Shown one piece after another: positions 27,299 to 35,985 of a stretch of 64,000 bases of DNA (its first letter is position 1; each line of letters opens with the position of its first letter). Under the pieces are notes generated by a model, which was not told where the DNA came from, did not search any database, and was given only the letters and a program-made list of their open reading frames with translations. Both the position numbers and the translations under genes were made by a program. This DNA is from Nocardioides sp. Soil805 (lineage in GTDB: Bacteria; Actinomycetota; Actinomycetes; Propionibacteriales; Nocardioidaceae): assembly GCF_001429625.1 (NCBI RefSeq), contig NZ_LMSU01000001.1, forward strand, positions 1,982,003-2,046,002, in the 5' to 3' direction.

Positions 27299-27466
27299 GG
27301 TCTGCCTCTCGCGTGTCAGGAGTGCGTGCGACGCCGGGGGCGCCGCGCACGTGTCGCCGTCGATCCTGCCACGTGGGCCCGCACGGTCGGCGTTCACCCG
27401 GACGGGGCTGTCGGTGGCTTCGCGCGGCATGGTGAGATGGGTGCACTACTCACAAGGAGGCCACGC

Positions 27467-28315
27467 ATGCGCATCCGCAGGCAGAAGTCGATCATGGATC
27501 GGGCCCACGACTACGTGGAGTCCGTCGCCGACACCGTCATCCCCCAGCTCGAGGCGGCGCTGGAGACTGCGCGCGCCACGGCGGGACCTGCTCTCGCCGA
27601 CGCGCGGGACAAGGCAGCCCCGCTGGTGTCCGACGCCCGCGACCGCGCCGTACCCCTCCTCCAGGACACCCGGGACCGTGCGGTCCCGCTCATCCAGGAC
27701 GCCCGGGACCGCGCCGTGCCCCTGATCCAGGACGCCCGCGACCGGGCCGTCCCGGTGCTGGCCGAGGGCCGCGCGCTGGCGTCGGAGAAGGTCGCGGTCG
27801 GTGCCGCCCTGGCCGCCGAGAAGGCCGCCGAGGGCCGCGACCTGGCAGCCGCCAAGGTGTCGGAGCTGCGCCAGGAGCCGGAGCCGCAGCGCAGCAAGCT
27901 CAAGACGTTCCTGCTCATCGGCGGCCTGCTGGCCGTCGCGGGCGCCGTCGCGAGCAAGCTGCGCAAGTCGCAGACCAAGGACAACTGGCAGTCGAGCTAC
28001 ACGCCGGCCCCGCCGACCAGCACCGCACCGTCGGCTGCCTCGACGTCGCCGCTGCCCACGAGCGGTGCGGCCGGTGACCCGCTGACCGACCCGATCAAGA
28101 CGCCGCTCGACCCGTCCACCCCCACGGCGGTCGACGCCGCGGAGGCCTCGGACGCGCTCACCGACCCGACCCACCGCACCGAGGTGGACGACATCGGTGG
28201 CGGCGACCCGGGCGAGGCGCTCAGCGACCGCGTCGAGGAGCCCCACGACGTGACCACGCCGGACAACCCGGCCGAGGTCGTCGACGTCGACGAGGTCCCC
28301 GACAACAAGCGCTGA
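27467..28315 (+). CDS. Membrane protein with five 11-residue amphipathic repeats
   Basis: The 282-residue protein starts at ATG 27467 behind a perfect AAGGAGG. Residues 45-99 are five tandem units of the form DARDRAVPLIQ, encoded by 33-bp DNA repeats. An Ala/Glu-rich helix (100-130) follows, then a basic segment, one hydrophobic helix about 147-163, and an acidic, Pro/Thr-rich tail of about 110 residues. Eleven-residue repeats with this charge pattern form amphipathic helices in lipid-binding and LEA-type proteins. I do not recognise a named family; a membrane-surface or stress role is only a guess. Confidence 0.85.
   Translation: MRIRRQKSIMDRAHDYVESVADTVIPQLEAALETARATAGPALADARDKAAPLVSDARDRAVPLLQDTRDRAVPLIQDARDRAVPLIQDARDRAVPVLAEGRALASEKVAVGAALAAEKAAEGRDLAAAKVSELRQEPEPQRSKLKTFLLIGGLLAVAGAVASKLRKSQTKDNWQSSYTPAPPTSTAPSAASTSPLPTSGAAGDPLTDPIKTPLDPSTPTAVDAAEASDALTDPTHRTEVDDIGGGDPGEALSDRVEEPHDVTTPDNPAEVVDVDEVPDNKR
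27599..27763 (+). repeat. Five tandem 33-bp coding repeats
   Basis: Five 33-bp units, each beginning GAC and encoding DARDRAVPLIQ-like 11-mers, lie in register. Units 2-5 are most alike at the protein level but differ in synonymous positions, which suggests the repeats are old and selected rather than recent slippage. Confidence 0.9.
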
Positions 28316-28336
28316 TCCCAGCGCGAGCACGACCAC

Positions 28337-28372
28337 CCGCGAGCCCCGGACCTGATGGTCCGAGGCTCGCGG
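28337..28372 (+). terminator. Stem-loop terminator after the repeat protein gene
   Basis: CCGCGAGCC (28337-28345) pairs with GGCTCGCGG (28364-28372), and GGACC with GGTCC inside, around a TGAT loop; one 2-nt internal bulge separates the helices. It lies 21 nt after the stop and before the convergent acyltransferase gene. No T-tract. Confidence 0.65.
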
Positions 28373-28486
28373 CGTCCTCGGGCTGGGTAGTCCCCGACGA
28401 AGGGACCCCCGGACGGGCGTGATCGGGGTCCGATCGTCACGGACTACGCCGGCACCGCGCTCGGGCTCGCCAGGAGCCGGCCCGGA

Positions 28487-29488
28487 TCAGGCGACCGTGC
28501 GGTTGTCCTCCACCCACGCGTCGATCCGCTCCCACCAGCCGAAGAGCCACTCGATGCGTGCCTCGCGGCCCGCCGGGATCTCGGAGCGGGGGACCTCCCA
28601 CCAGCGCATCACCAGGGTCTTGTCCATCGGCAGCTCGCGCCACAGGTCCCCGACGGTCAGCAGGTGGTCGAGGCCGGTGTGCGCCACCATCACCACGTCG
28701 GCCTCGGGCGCCGCGTCCAGGGCGGCGAGGAAGCCACCGGGGCGCGGGGCGAGCACGTTGGTCATCCGCTCGGCCCGGGCGGCCATCTGGTGCAGGCCGA
28801 GCTTGCGCAGCCGCGCGATCGCGCGATCGCGCCGGGCCGGGGTGAAGTTGCCGCCCTCGGGGAAGATCACGAACGCGTCGTTGGTGTCCAGGCCGCTGGC
28901 CAGTGCCGCGATCTGCGACTCGAGGTCCTCCCCGGCGCCGGGGTTGGGCGAGATGAAGCTGGCCGGGATCCGCCGCAGGAGGACGTCGATGGCCGGGTCC
29001 CACGCCAGGGTGTCCTTGAGGACGACGCGCGGCTCGCGGCCGTACCAGTGCAGCAGGGCGTACATCAGCGTGAACGAGTCGCCCGGTCCCGCGTGGCGGC
29101 AGCAGACCAGGATCGGGCGCTCGGGGTGCCGGGCGGGGGCCGGCCCGTCGGTGCGGATCCGCAGCGCGAGCACGCGGCGCGCCTCGCGGAAGAAGCCGAC
29201 CAGGGTGAACTGCACCAGGTCGTAGTGGATGCCGGCGAAGTACGGCGAGCGGATCCGCCACCCGAAGCCCGACGCCAGCCACAGGCCCAGCAGCACGACG
29301 AGCAGCAGCGACTCGGCACTCAGGTAGAGGACCACCACCCAGAACAGCCGCAACGCACGCCAGCGCCCCGGGAGCACCGGAGAGATCGCGGCCGCGCCGA
29401 TGATCCACAGCGGCAGCGTCACCCACAGCAGCACGGTCAGCCCGACCAGCGCAGGAGCCAGCACGAGCCGGCGCAGGACCCAGATCAC
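28487..29488 (-). CDS. PlsC-type 1-acyl-glycerol-phosphate acyltransferase family membrane protein
   Basis: The 333-residue protein has two N-terminal hydrophobic segments (about 8-35 and 45-70), then an acyltransferase domain. The catalytic H-x4-D motif is CCRHAGPGDS (His about residue 131) and the acceptor-binding motif is FPEGGNF (about 208). Such enzymes transfer acyl groups to lysophosphatidate or related lipids. The gene is last in a minus-strand set SURF1, DUF3817, patatin, acyltransferase; pairing of a lipase and an acyltransferase suggests phospholipid remodelling. The exact acceptor is unknown. Confidence 0.82.
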   Translation of the reverse strand: MIWVLRRLVLAPALVGLTVLLWVTLPLWIIGAAAISPVLPGRWRALRLFWVVVLYLSAESLLLVVLLGLWLASGFGWRIRSPYFAGIHYDLVQFTLVGFFREARRVLALRIRTDGPAPARHPERPILVCCRHAGPGDSFTLMYALLHWYGREPRVVLKDTLAWDPAIDVLLRRIPASFISPNPGAGEDLESQIAALASGLDTNDAFVIFPEGGNFTPARRDRAIARLRKLGLHQMAARAERMTNVLAPRPGGFLAALDAAPEADVVMVAHTGLDHLLTVGDLWRELPMDKTLVMRWWEVPRSEIPAGREARIEWLFGWWERIDAWVEDNRTVA

Positions 29489-29530
29489 GACGACGTCCCC
29501 GGCACCCTGGTCACGGCGCCATCCTGCCGC

Positions 29531-30409
29531 TCAGGAGACGTCCGGGTCGAGGTGCGCGTCGAGGTAGGCGAGCGAGGCGTCGTACGACGCGTCGATGCGG
29601 CGCTGGACGGAGGAGAAGTCGCGGAAGGCCAGCATCGAGTCGTCCTTGGGCGAGGTGCCGGCGGCGGGCAGGACGTGCGCCTCGACGCCCTCGGGGATCT
29701 CGGCGAGCTCGCGCATGAACCGGTGCCGGCGCGCGACCTCGAAGCTGACCCGGGCCACCTCCCACGGCCGTTTGGGCACGGTGAGCGGGCGGTCGACCCG
29801 CCCGACCTGGAGGACGAAGACCCGGGTCGCGCCGAGGGAGACGGCCCGCCCGACCGGGATGGAGTTGACGATGCCGCCGTCGAGGAAGTGCTCGACCCCG
29901 AACTCGGTCTCGACCTCGGCGGGGGGCAGCAGTCCCGGCACGGCCGCGCTGGCCACGATCGCCGGCACCAGCGGGCCGTCGTGGAACCAGTGCTCCGCCG
30001 ACCGCTCGATGCTGGCCGCGCACACCTGGAAGGAGACCTCGAGGTCGGCGAAGGTGGTGTCGCCGAACTCCTCGGCCAGGCGCTGGGTGAGCGGCTTCGC
30101 GGAGTAGATGTGCGTGCCCGTCGCCATCGCGCGCCGCACGGTGCGCAGGGGCCGGTCGTGGAACGGCGAGGCCCCGCGGTCGGCGTTGCCGGCGGCGGTC
30201 TGCGCCCACAGGTCGGTGAGCCGCTCGATGACCGGCAGCCGCGGCTCGCGGGCCACCATCGCGCCGTTGAGCGCGCCGACGCTGGTGCCCAGCACCAGGT
30301 CGGGGGTGATCCCGCGCTCGAAGAGCGCCCGGAGCATGCCGACCTCGACGGCGCCGAGGATGCCGCCGCCACCGAGGACGAAGGCGGTCGTCACCGGGGC
30401 CGTCGTCAC
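29531..30409 (-). CDS. Patatin-like phospholipase
   Basis: The 292-residue cytosolic or peripheral protein has the patatin oxyanion loop GGGGILGAVEVG (residues about 13-24), the nucleophile elbow GTSVG (about 41-45) and the second catalytic residue in FLDGGIVNSIP (about 165). These form the Ser-Asp dyad of bacterial patatins, which hydrolyse acyl esters of phospholipids. It lies 42 nt upstream of the acyltransferase gene and 19 nt downstream of the DUF3817 gene, in an apparent operon. Confidence 0.9.
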   Translation of the reverse strand: MTTAPVTTAFVLGGGGILGAVEVGMLRALFERGITPDLVLGTSVGALNGAMVAREPRLPVIERLTDLWAQTAAGNADRGASPFHDRPLRTVRRAMATGTHIYSAKPLTQRLAEEFGDTTFADLEVSFQVCAASIERSAEHWFHDGPLVPAIVASAAVPGLLPPAEVETEFGVEHFLDGGIVNSIPVGRAVSLGATRVFVLQVGRVDRPLTVPKRPWEVARVSFEVARRHRFMRELAEIPEGVEAHVLPAAGTSPKDDSMLAFRDFSSVQRRIDASYDASLAYLDAHLDPDVS

Positions 30410-30428
30410 GGGGCGCCCACGACCGGGC

Positions 30429-30797
30429 TCACACCGGCTCGGGCTGCAGCTCGGGGTGCTCGGCGATCGTCCGCTGCGTGGCGCGGTGCTCGGCCCAGAA
30501 CGACACGACCGGGATGGTGCCGCACACCAGCGTCACCGCGAGGAACGGCAGCTCCCACCCCGCCTTGCGCCCGAGCATGAACGCCATGATGAGGAAGATC
30601 AGGTAGAGCCACCCGTGGGCGACGCCGAGGTACGCCGAGATCGCGGCGCCGAGGTCGTAGGCCGCGCCGCCCTTGGGCATCGCCTCGGGGAAGAGGAGGT
30701 AGCCGTAGTGGAGCGGCAGGCCGACGAGGCACAGCACGATGAGCAGCACACCGACGACGGTGGCCATGACCCGGTAACGGAGGAGAGCGGCCTTCAC
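30429..30797 (-). CDS. DUF3817 membrane protein
   Basis: The 122-residue protein has three hydrophobic segments (about 10-28, 42-70 and 78-98). The sequence AHGWLYLIFLIMAFMLGRKAG is typical of DUF3817, whose function is unknown. The start is GTG 30797, which overlaps the SURF1 stop in a GTGA, so translation is probably coupled. SURF1-DUF3817 pairing recurs in actinobacteria and hints at a link to respiratory membrane biogenesis; that is an inference. Confidence 0.85.
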   Translation of the reverse strand: MKAALLRYRVMATVVGVLLIVLCLVGLPLHYGYLLFPEAMPKGGAAYDLGAAISAYLGVAHGWLYLIFLIMAFMLGRKAGWELPFLAVTLVCGTIPVVSFWAEHRATQRTIAEHPELQPEPV

Positions 30798-31516
30798 GTC
30801 GCCGAGTCTGTCACGCGCTCCACAGCGCGCTCGTCGCGGAGCCAGCGCCACCAGATGAAGGCCGCGAAGGCGCCGAAGAACCACCACTCCGCGGCGTACA
30901 GCAGGTTGCGCAGGGCGGTGAAGCGCCCGACCTCCGGGAGGGACTCGAGGCTCGCGGCCTCCAGCCCCGGACCGGGCTCCTGCGCGACCAGGTAGGCGCC
31001 GTACAGGTCGGCGTCGACCCGCTGGACGGCGTCGGCGATCCGCAGCTGGGGCACGACGTCGTCGTCCGGGTCGTCGTCGACCGCACCGGTGCCCTCGGGG
31101 GGCTGGAGCCACCCGGTGAGCTCGGCACCGCCCGACGGCACGTCCACCTCCGGGTCCGCGCTCCAGCCCCGCACCACCAGGACCGCCGTGTCGCCTCCTG
31201 ATGACTCCAGGGCCAGCGGGGTCACCGCCCAGTAGCCGTCCTGCCCGTCCTGGGTGCGACCGGAGACGAGGAAGCTGCCCTCGCCCAACCAGGTGCCCGC
31301 CACGTCGACCGGCTGGCCCACCTGGTCGCCGGGGAACGGGTCGTCGGAGCCCATCACCTCGTCGAGGGCCACGGGCGCCAGCGTCGTGAGGTCGCGCGCC
31401 TCGGCGTCGCGGCGCGCCTGCCAGGCCTCGAGCTGCCACCAGCCCAGCCAGCCGGCGGTGCCGACGAGCACCAGGGCCAGGGCGGTGGCGCCGACGGTCC
31501 GGGGGGTGGATGACAC
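30794..31516 (-). CDS. SURF1 family cytochrome c oxidase assembly protein
   Basis: The 240-residue protein has the SURF1 plan: one N-terminal helix (about 8-26), a periplasmic-side beta domain containing AVTPLALESSGGDTAVLVVRG and the conserved LxxxGWL-like segment AELTGWLQPPEG, then a C-terminal helix ending NLLYAAEWWFFGAFAAFIWW. NLLYAAEWW is the family signature. SURF1 assists heme insertion into cytochrome oxidase. The start is GTG 31516; it is divergent from the moxR gene at 31589. Confidence 0.9.
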   Translation of the reverse strand: MSSTPRTVGATALALVLVGTAGWLGWWQLEAWQARRDAEARDLTTLAPVALDEVMGSDDPFPGDQVGQPVDVAGTWLGEGSFLVSGRTQDGQDGYWAVTPLALESSGGDTAVLVVRGWSADPEVDVPSGGAELTGWLQPPEGTGAVDDDPDDDVVPQLRIADAVQRVDADLYGAYLVAQEPGPGLEAASLESLPEVGRFTALRNLLYAAEWWFFGAFAAFIWWRWLRDERAVERVTDSAT

Positions 31517-31588
31517 GGCCAGAGTCTGTCACTCGGCCCCCAGCGGCCCGGCGCCCGCGTACCCTTCGCACGAGACGGAGAGGCGGAC

Positions 31589-32593
31589 ATGACTGACACC
31601 CAGCCGACGGCGGTCGACGGCAGCACCGGATCGATCACCACCCACGAGGCGGAGTGGTTCAGCCGCACCTTCACCCAGGTCGCCGACCACATGGGCCGCG
31701 CCGTCCTCGGCAAGGACCACGTCGTCCGACTGGCCCTGACCTGCCTGGTCTCCGAGGGCCACCTGCTCCTCGAGGACCTGCCCGGCACCGGCAAGACCAT
31801 GCTGGCCCGGGCGCTGTCCAACACCATCGAGGGCAGCCACGCGCGCATCCAGTTCACCCCGGACCTGCTGCCCACCGACGTCACCGGTGTCACGGTCTAC
31901 GACCAGCACAAGGGCACCTTCGACTTCCACCGCGGCCCGATCTTCCACGACATCGTGCTGGCCGACGAGATCAACCGCGCCTCCCCCAAGACGCAGTCGG
32001 CGCTGCTCGAGGTGATGGAGGAGGGCCACGTCACCGTCGACGGGATCACCCACGACGTGCCGAGGCCCTTCATGGTCATCGCCACCCAGAACCCCATCGA
32101 GCAGGCCGGCACCTACCGGCTGCCCGAGGCCCAGCTCGACCGGTTCCTCATGAAGACGTCCGTCGGCTACCCCGACGCCGACGCCACCGAGGAGCTGCTG
32201 CTGGGCTCCGCGGTCCGCGACCGCGCCTCGCTGGTCGCCCCCGTCGTCTCCCTCGAGGTCGTCTCCGAGCTCACCCGCGTCGCCGGCGAGGTGTACGTCG
32301 ACCGCGCGATCGTGCGCTACGTCCGCCAGCTCGCCGAGGCCAGCCGCGACCTCCAGCACGTCAAGATGGGCCTGTCCGCGCGCGGCTGCCTCGCCTTCGT
32401 GCGGGTGGCCAAGACGTGGGCCGCGGCCGACGGCCGCACGACCGTGGTGCCCGGCGACATCACCGCGCTCGCCACTCCGGTGCTGTGCCACCGGCTGCTG
32501 CTCGACCCGCAGGCACAGTTCAACGGCGTCTCGGTCCACGACGTCATCGAGCGGCTGCTCGAGTCCGTTGAGCCCCCGACCTACCGCGGCTGA
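31589..32593 (+). CDS. MoxR family AAA+ ATPase
   Basis: The 334-residue ATPase has Walker A DLPGTGKTML (about residues 65-74), Walker B VLADEINRASPKTQ and sensor IATQNPIEQAGTYRLPEAQLD, the standard MoxR signature. MoxR ATPases act as chaperones for complexes that often include the DUF58 protein encoded next. It begins an operon MoxR-DUF58-transglutaminase-like protein. ATG 31589 follows an ACGGAGAGG site. Confidence 0.93.
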   Translation: MTDTQPTAVDGSTGSITTHEAEWFSRTFTQVADHMGRAVLGKDHVVRLALTCLVSEGHLLLEDLPGTGKTMLARALSNTIEGSHARIQFTPDLLPTDVTGVTVYDQHKGTFDFHRGPIFHDIVLADEINRASPKTQSALLEVMEEGHVTVDGITHDVPRPFMVIATQNPIEQAGTYRLPEAQLDRFLMKTSVGYPDADATEELLLGSAVRDRASLVAPVVSLEVVSELTRVAGEVYVDRAIVRYVRQLAEASRDLQHVKMGLSARGCLAFVRVAKTWAAADGRTTVVPGDITALATPVLCHRLLLDPQAQFNGVSVHDVIERLLESVEPPTYRG

Positions 32594-32595
32594 GC

Positions 32596-33771
32596 GTGCC
32601 GGACGTGCTGTCGCGCGCGCTCGCGGTGCTGCGGGTCCCCACGGCGACGGGGCGCGGCGTGCTGCTCCTCGGCCTCGCGGCGTACGCCGGGTCGCTCCTG
32701 TGGGGCCTCGTCGAGCTCCGCCTGGTCGCGGTGATGTGCCTCGGCGTCCTGGTCGCCGCCGTGCCGTGGCTGCTGGTGCCGACGCGGGTCGACGCCGACC
32801 TGCGGCTCCGGCCGCCGCGCACCAGCGCGGGCGAGAGCACCGAGGCGTCCCTCACCGCCACCAACCGCGGGGTCCTGCCGCTGTGGCAGCCCCTGCTGCG
32901 GCTGCCCGTCGGGGACCGCGACGCCTGGGTACGGATGCCGTCCCTCGACCGCGGCGCCACCGAGCGTGCCGAGGTCCTCGTCGACGACCTGACCCGGGGC
33001 GTCCTCCAGGTCGGGCCGGCCACCGCGATCCGGGCCGACCCGCTCGGGCTGCTGCACCGCCCGGTGCGGTGGGGCCGCGCGCGCGAGCTGTTCGTGCGAC
33101 CGACCATGGTGGTCGTCCCGAGCCTGGGCAGCGGCCACGTGCGCGACCTCGAGGGCACCCCCAGCGACCGGATCTCCATGAGCGACCTGGCCTTCCACGC
33201 GCTGCGGGAGTACGTCCCCGGCGACGACCTGCGCCACGTCCACTGGCGCTCCTCGGCCCGCGCCGGGGAGCTGCTCGTCCGGCAGTACCACGACACTCGC
33301 CGCAACCACGCCACCGTCGTCGTCGACGCCGACCCCGCGGCGTACCCGACGGGCGAGGGCTTCGAGCTCGCCGCCTCGGTCGCGGCGTCGCTGCTCATGT
33401 GCGCGGCCCGCGAGGAGTATGAGGTCAGCCTGGCCTGCGGCAGCATCCAGCTGGCCGCGCTGCCGGCCCCCACCGTGCTCGACGGCACCTGCCGCATCGA
33501 CCCCGAGCCGGGCACCGGCACGCCGAGCGAGCAGGTGGTCGCCGCGCTCGCGCTCGCCCCGGAGACCAGCGTGCTGCTGCTCGTGACCGGCGCGGGGACC
33601 GACCTCGAGGCCCTCGGCCGGGCGACCACGACCCTGCCCGCCGAGACCCGCGTCGTCGTGCTGCGCGCGGCTCCCGGCGAGCCGGCCGGCGTGGTCCACC
33701 AGCACGGGCACGACGTCGTCACCGTGGGTCGGCTCGCCGAGCTGCCCGGCCTGATGGCGGCCACCTCATGA
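32596..33771 (+). CDS. DUF58 domain membrane protein
   Basis: The 391-residue protein has two N-terminal helices (about 17-60), a beta-rich domain and the DUF58 signature GDDLRHVHWRSSARAGELLV around residues 210-230. DUF58 has a von Willebrand-like fold and is paired with MoxR ATPases in operons such as this one. The GTG start is 2 nt after the moxR stop and the stop overlaps the next ATG (ATGA). Its molecular function is unknown. Confidence 0.9.
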   Translation: MPDVLSRALAVLRVPTATGRGVLLLGLAAYAGSLLWGLVELRLVAVMCLGVLVAAVPWLLVPTRVDADLRLRPPRTSAGESTEASLTATNRGVLPLWQPLLRLPVGDRDAWVRMPSLDRGATERAEVLVDDLTRGVLQVGPATAIRADPLGLLHRPVRWGRARELFVRPTMVVVPSLGSGHVRDLEGTPSDRISMSDLAFHALREYVPGDDLRHVHWRSSARAGELLVRQYHDTRRNHATVVVDADPAAYPTGEGFELAASVAASLLMCAAREEYEVSLACGSIQLAALPAPTVLDGTCRIDPEPGTGTPSEQVVAALALAPETSVLLLVTGAGTDLEALGRATTTLPAETRVVVLRAAPGEPAGVVHQHGHDVVTVGRLAELPGLMAATS

Positions 33772-35969
33772 GCACCCGCACGCGTCCGCTCCCGCCGTAC
33801 GCCGCCGTCGACGTCCTGGCCGTCGTGGTGCTGACGGCGATCGCCCTGGCCGGCTTCGCCGACACCTTCGCCGGGGTGCGGTGGGTCGTCGTCGCCGCGG
33901 CCGGGGTGGCGATCGGCCTGGCCTGGACCCTGCTGCTGACCGGCCTGCGGCTCGGCCGCGGCGTGGTCATCCCGCTGGTGCCGGTGCCCTACCTGCTCAC
34001 CGCCGGGGTCGTCGCGCTCGGCTCCTCGGGGCTGTTCCTCGGTGTCCCCGACATCGAGACGATCAACGACGTAGCGATCGGCACGGTCGAGTCCTGGCGG
34101 ATCCTCGTCGAGACCGCCCCGCGCGTGGACAGCCGGGGCGCGGTGCTGCTGATCCCCTACGCCCTGGCGCTGCTGCCGGCCGCGATCTCGTCGGCGATCG
34201 CGCTGCGCAGCCGGCGGGCCGCGCTGCCGCTGGTCCCGCTCGTCGCCGCGCTGGTCCTGGCCCTGGTCCTGGGCATGACCGACCCCTTCTCCACGCTGCT
34301 GCAGGGCGTCGGCTTCGGCGCCGTGGCGCTGGCCTGGACGGCCCACCGCGGGCTGCGGGTCGAGGCCGGCCCGGCGGGCGACCCGTCCCTCGGCGGCGTC
34401 TCCGGGCGCCGCCTGCTCGTCGGCCTGGCCGTGCTCGGGCTCGTCGCCGTGGCGTCGTACGCCGTCGTCGACCTGCCGGAGGGCGAGCGCCGCGCCGTGC
34501 TGCGCGAGGCAGTCACGCCGTACGACTCGGCCTACCTCGAGACGCCGCTGTCGGCCTTCCGCCGCTTCCGCGACCAGGGGCCCGGCGTCTACACCAACCT
34601 GGCCGAGCGCAAGCTGTTCCGGGTGCGCGGCGCCGGCCCGGGGACGCGGGTGCGCGTCGCGGTGCTCGACCGGTACGACGGCACCCGCTGGTACGCCGAC
34701 GACGACACCAGCCCCGACGACTTCACCGACCGCTTCCTGCGCGTCCCGTCGCGCCTCGACAACCCGGGGCGCGGCGAGGAGGAGCTCTACACCTTCTTCG
34801 TGCGCAGCACCTGGGACCTCCCGTGGGTGCCGACGATCGGCGCCGTCCAGTCCTTCGAGTTCTACGACGACTACGCCAGCGACCGGCTGCCCGACCTGCG
34901 CTACAACCGGGCGACCGACACCGCGGTGCTGCCCGGCGGCCTGCACGTCAAGGAGGACTACGTCCTCACCGCCGTCCCCACGCCCGACCGGCTCACGGTG
35001 CGGATGAAGCCCTTCCGCCGCCCCGACACCACGCTCCAGGACGCCGCCGCCTTCCTCGACGTGCCGGCCCGCGCCTGGTCGCTGGGGGCGCGGACGCCGA
35101 TGGGCGAGGTGTTCCGGATCGCCGACCGGTTGCGTGAGCGCGGCCGCTACTCCAACGGCGCCTTCGGGTGGGAGACGCGCTTCGAGCCCGGGCAGGACGA
35201 GGACCGCCTGGACGAGGGCTTCGTCAACGCGCCGATGATGGTCGGCAACGACGAGCAGTACGCCGCCACCATGGCGCTGCTGGCCAACCGCGTCGGCGTC
35301 CCGGCGCGGGTGGCGGTCGGCGCCGTGCTCGGCCGCAACGGGGTCATCAAGGGCAAGCACCTCGACGCCTGGGTGGAGATCCGCGTCGCCAACGGCTCGT
35401 GGCGGGTGCTGCCGACCCGGGCGTTCATGGGGCGGCGACCGCCCAAGCGCAACTCCGCGCCGCTGCCGGAGGTCCGGCTGCCCTCGAGCCAGCGGCCCAC
35501 CGACCGTCCCCAGCAGCAGGAGCCGGAGGTCCGCGAGGAGCCGGAGACGCCAGAGTCGCAGGACGAGGTCGCCGACGAGCCGCTGCCCCGGTGGCCGCTG
35601 CTGCTGCTGGTGCCTCTCGCGCTGGGCGTGGTCCCGCTGCTCAAGGTGCTGCGCCGCCGGCGCCGCCGGGCGGCCTCGCCGCCGTCCCTGGCCTACCTCG
35701 GCGGCTGGGACGAGCTCGTCGACACGGCCGGGGACCTCGGCGTACCCGTCCCGCGCGGCACCCGGACCGCCCAGGCCGTCGCCCTCGGCGTACCGCCCGG
35801 GCTCGCGCGCGACGCGGACGTCGCGACCTTCTCGCCCGGCGAGCCGGACACCGCAGCCGCCTTCTGGGCGCTCGTGGACGAGAGCCGCTCGGGGCTGCGG
35901 TCCTCCGCTTCCCCCGTACGCCGCATGCTCGCGCCGCTCGACCCGCGCTCGCTGCTGCGCCGCCGCTGA
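33768..35969 (+). CDS. TgpA-like membrane protein with a degenerate transglutaminase domain
   Basis: The 733-residue protein has an N-terminal block of helices (about 10-240, DUF3488-type), an external domain about 250-600, one helix about 608-625 and a cytosolic tail. The external part aligns by pattern to the transglutaminase core, for example NDEQYAATMALLANRVGVPA and DAWVEIRV. The catalytic Cys is Asp495, the His of HAWVE is Asp533, and the Asp of DPT is Leu548. All three catalytic residues are therefore missing and the domain should be inactive as a transglutaminase. The gene is the last of the MoxR-DUF58 operon. A binding or scaffold role is inferred. Confidence 0.85.
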   Translation: MSTRTRPLPPYAAVDVLAVVVLTAIALAGFADTFAGVRWVVVAAAGVAIGLAWTLLLTGLRLGRGVVIPLVPVPYLLTAGVVALGSSGLFLGVPDIETINDVAIGTVESWRILVETAPRVDSRGAVLLIPYALALLPAAISSAIALRSRRAALPLVPLVAALVLALVLGMTDPFSTLLQGVGFGAVALAWTAHRGLRVEAGPAGDPSLGGVSGRRLLVGLAVLGLVAVASYAVVDLPEGERRAVLREAVTPYDSAYLETPLSAFRRFRDQGPGVYTNLAERKLFRVRGAGPGTRVRVAVLDRYDGTRWYADDDTSPDDFTDRFLRVPSRLDNPGRGEEELYTFFVRSTWDLPWVPTIGAVQSFEFYDDYASDRLPDLRYNRATDTAVLPGGLHVKEDYVLTAVPTPDRLTVRMKPFRRPDTTLQDAAAFLDVPARAWSLGARTPMGEVFRIADRLRERGRYSNGAFGWETRFEPGQDEDRLDEGFVNAPMMVGNDEQYAATMALLANRVGVPARVAVGAVLGRNGVIKGKHLDAWVEIRVANGSWRVLPTRAFMGRRPPKRNSAPLPEVRLPSSQRPTDRPQQQEPEVREEPETPESQDEVADEPLPRWPLLLLVPLALGVVPLLKVLRRRRRRAASPPSLAYLGGWDELVDTAGDLGVPVPRGTRTAQAVALGVPPGLARDADVATFSPGEPDTAAAFWALVDESRSGLRSSASPVRRMLAPLDPRSLLRRR

Positions 35970-35985
35970 TTCGCGAGGCGATCCC

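Noticed and set aside
32544..35360. A 938-codon open frame on the - strand
   Set aside because: It is antisense to the DUF58 and TgpA-like genes, which form a recognised operon.
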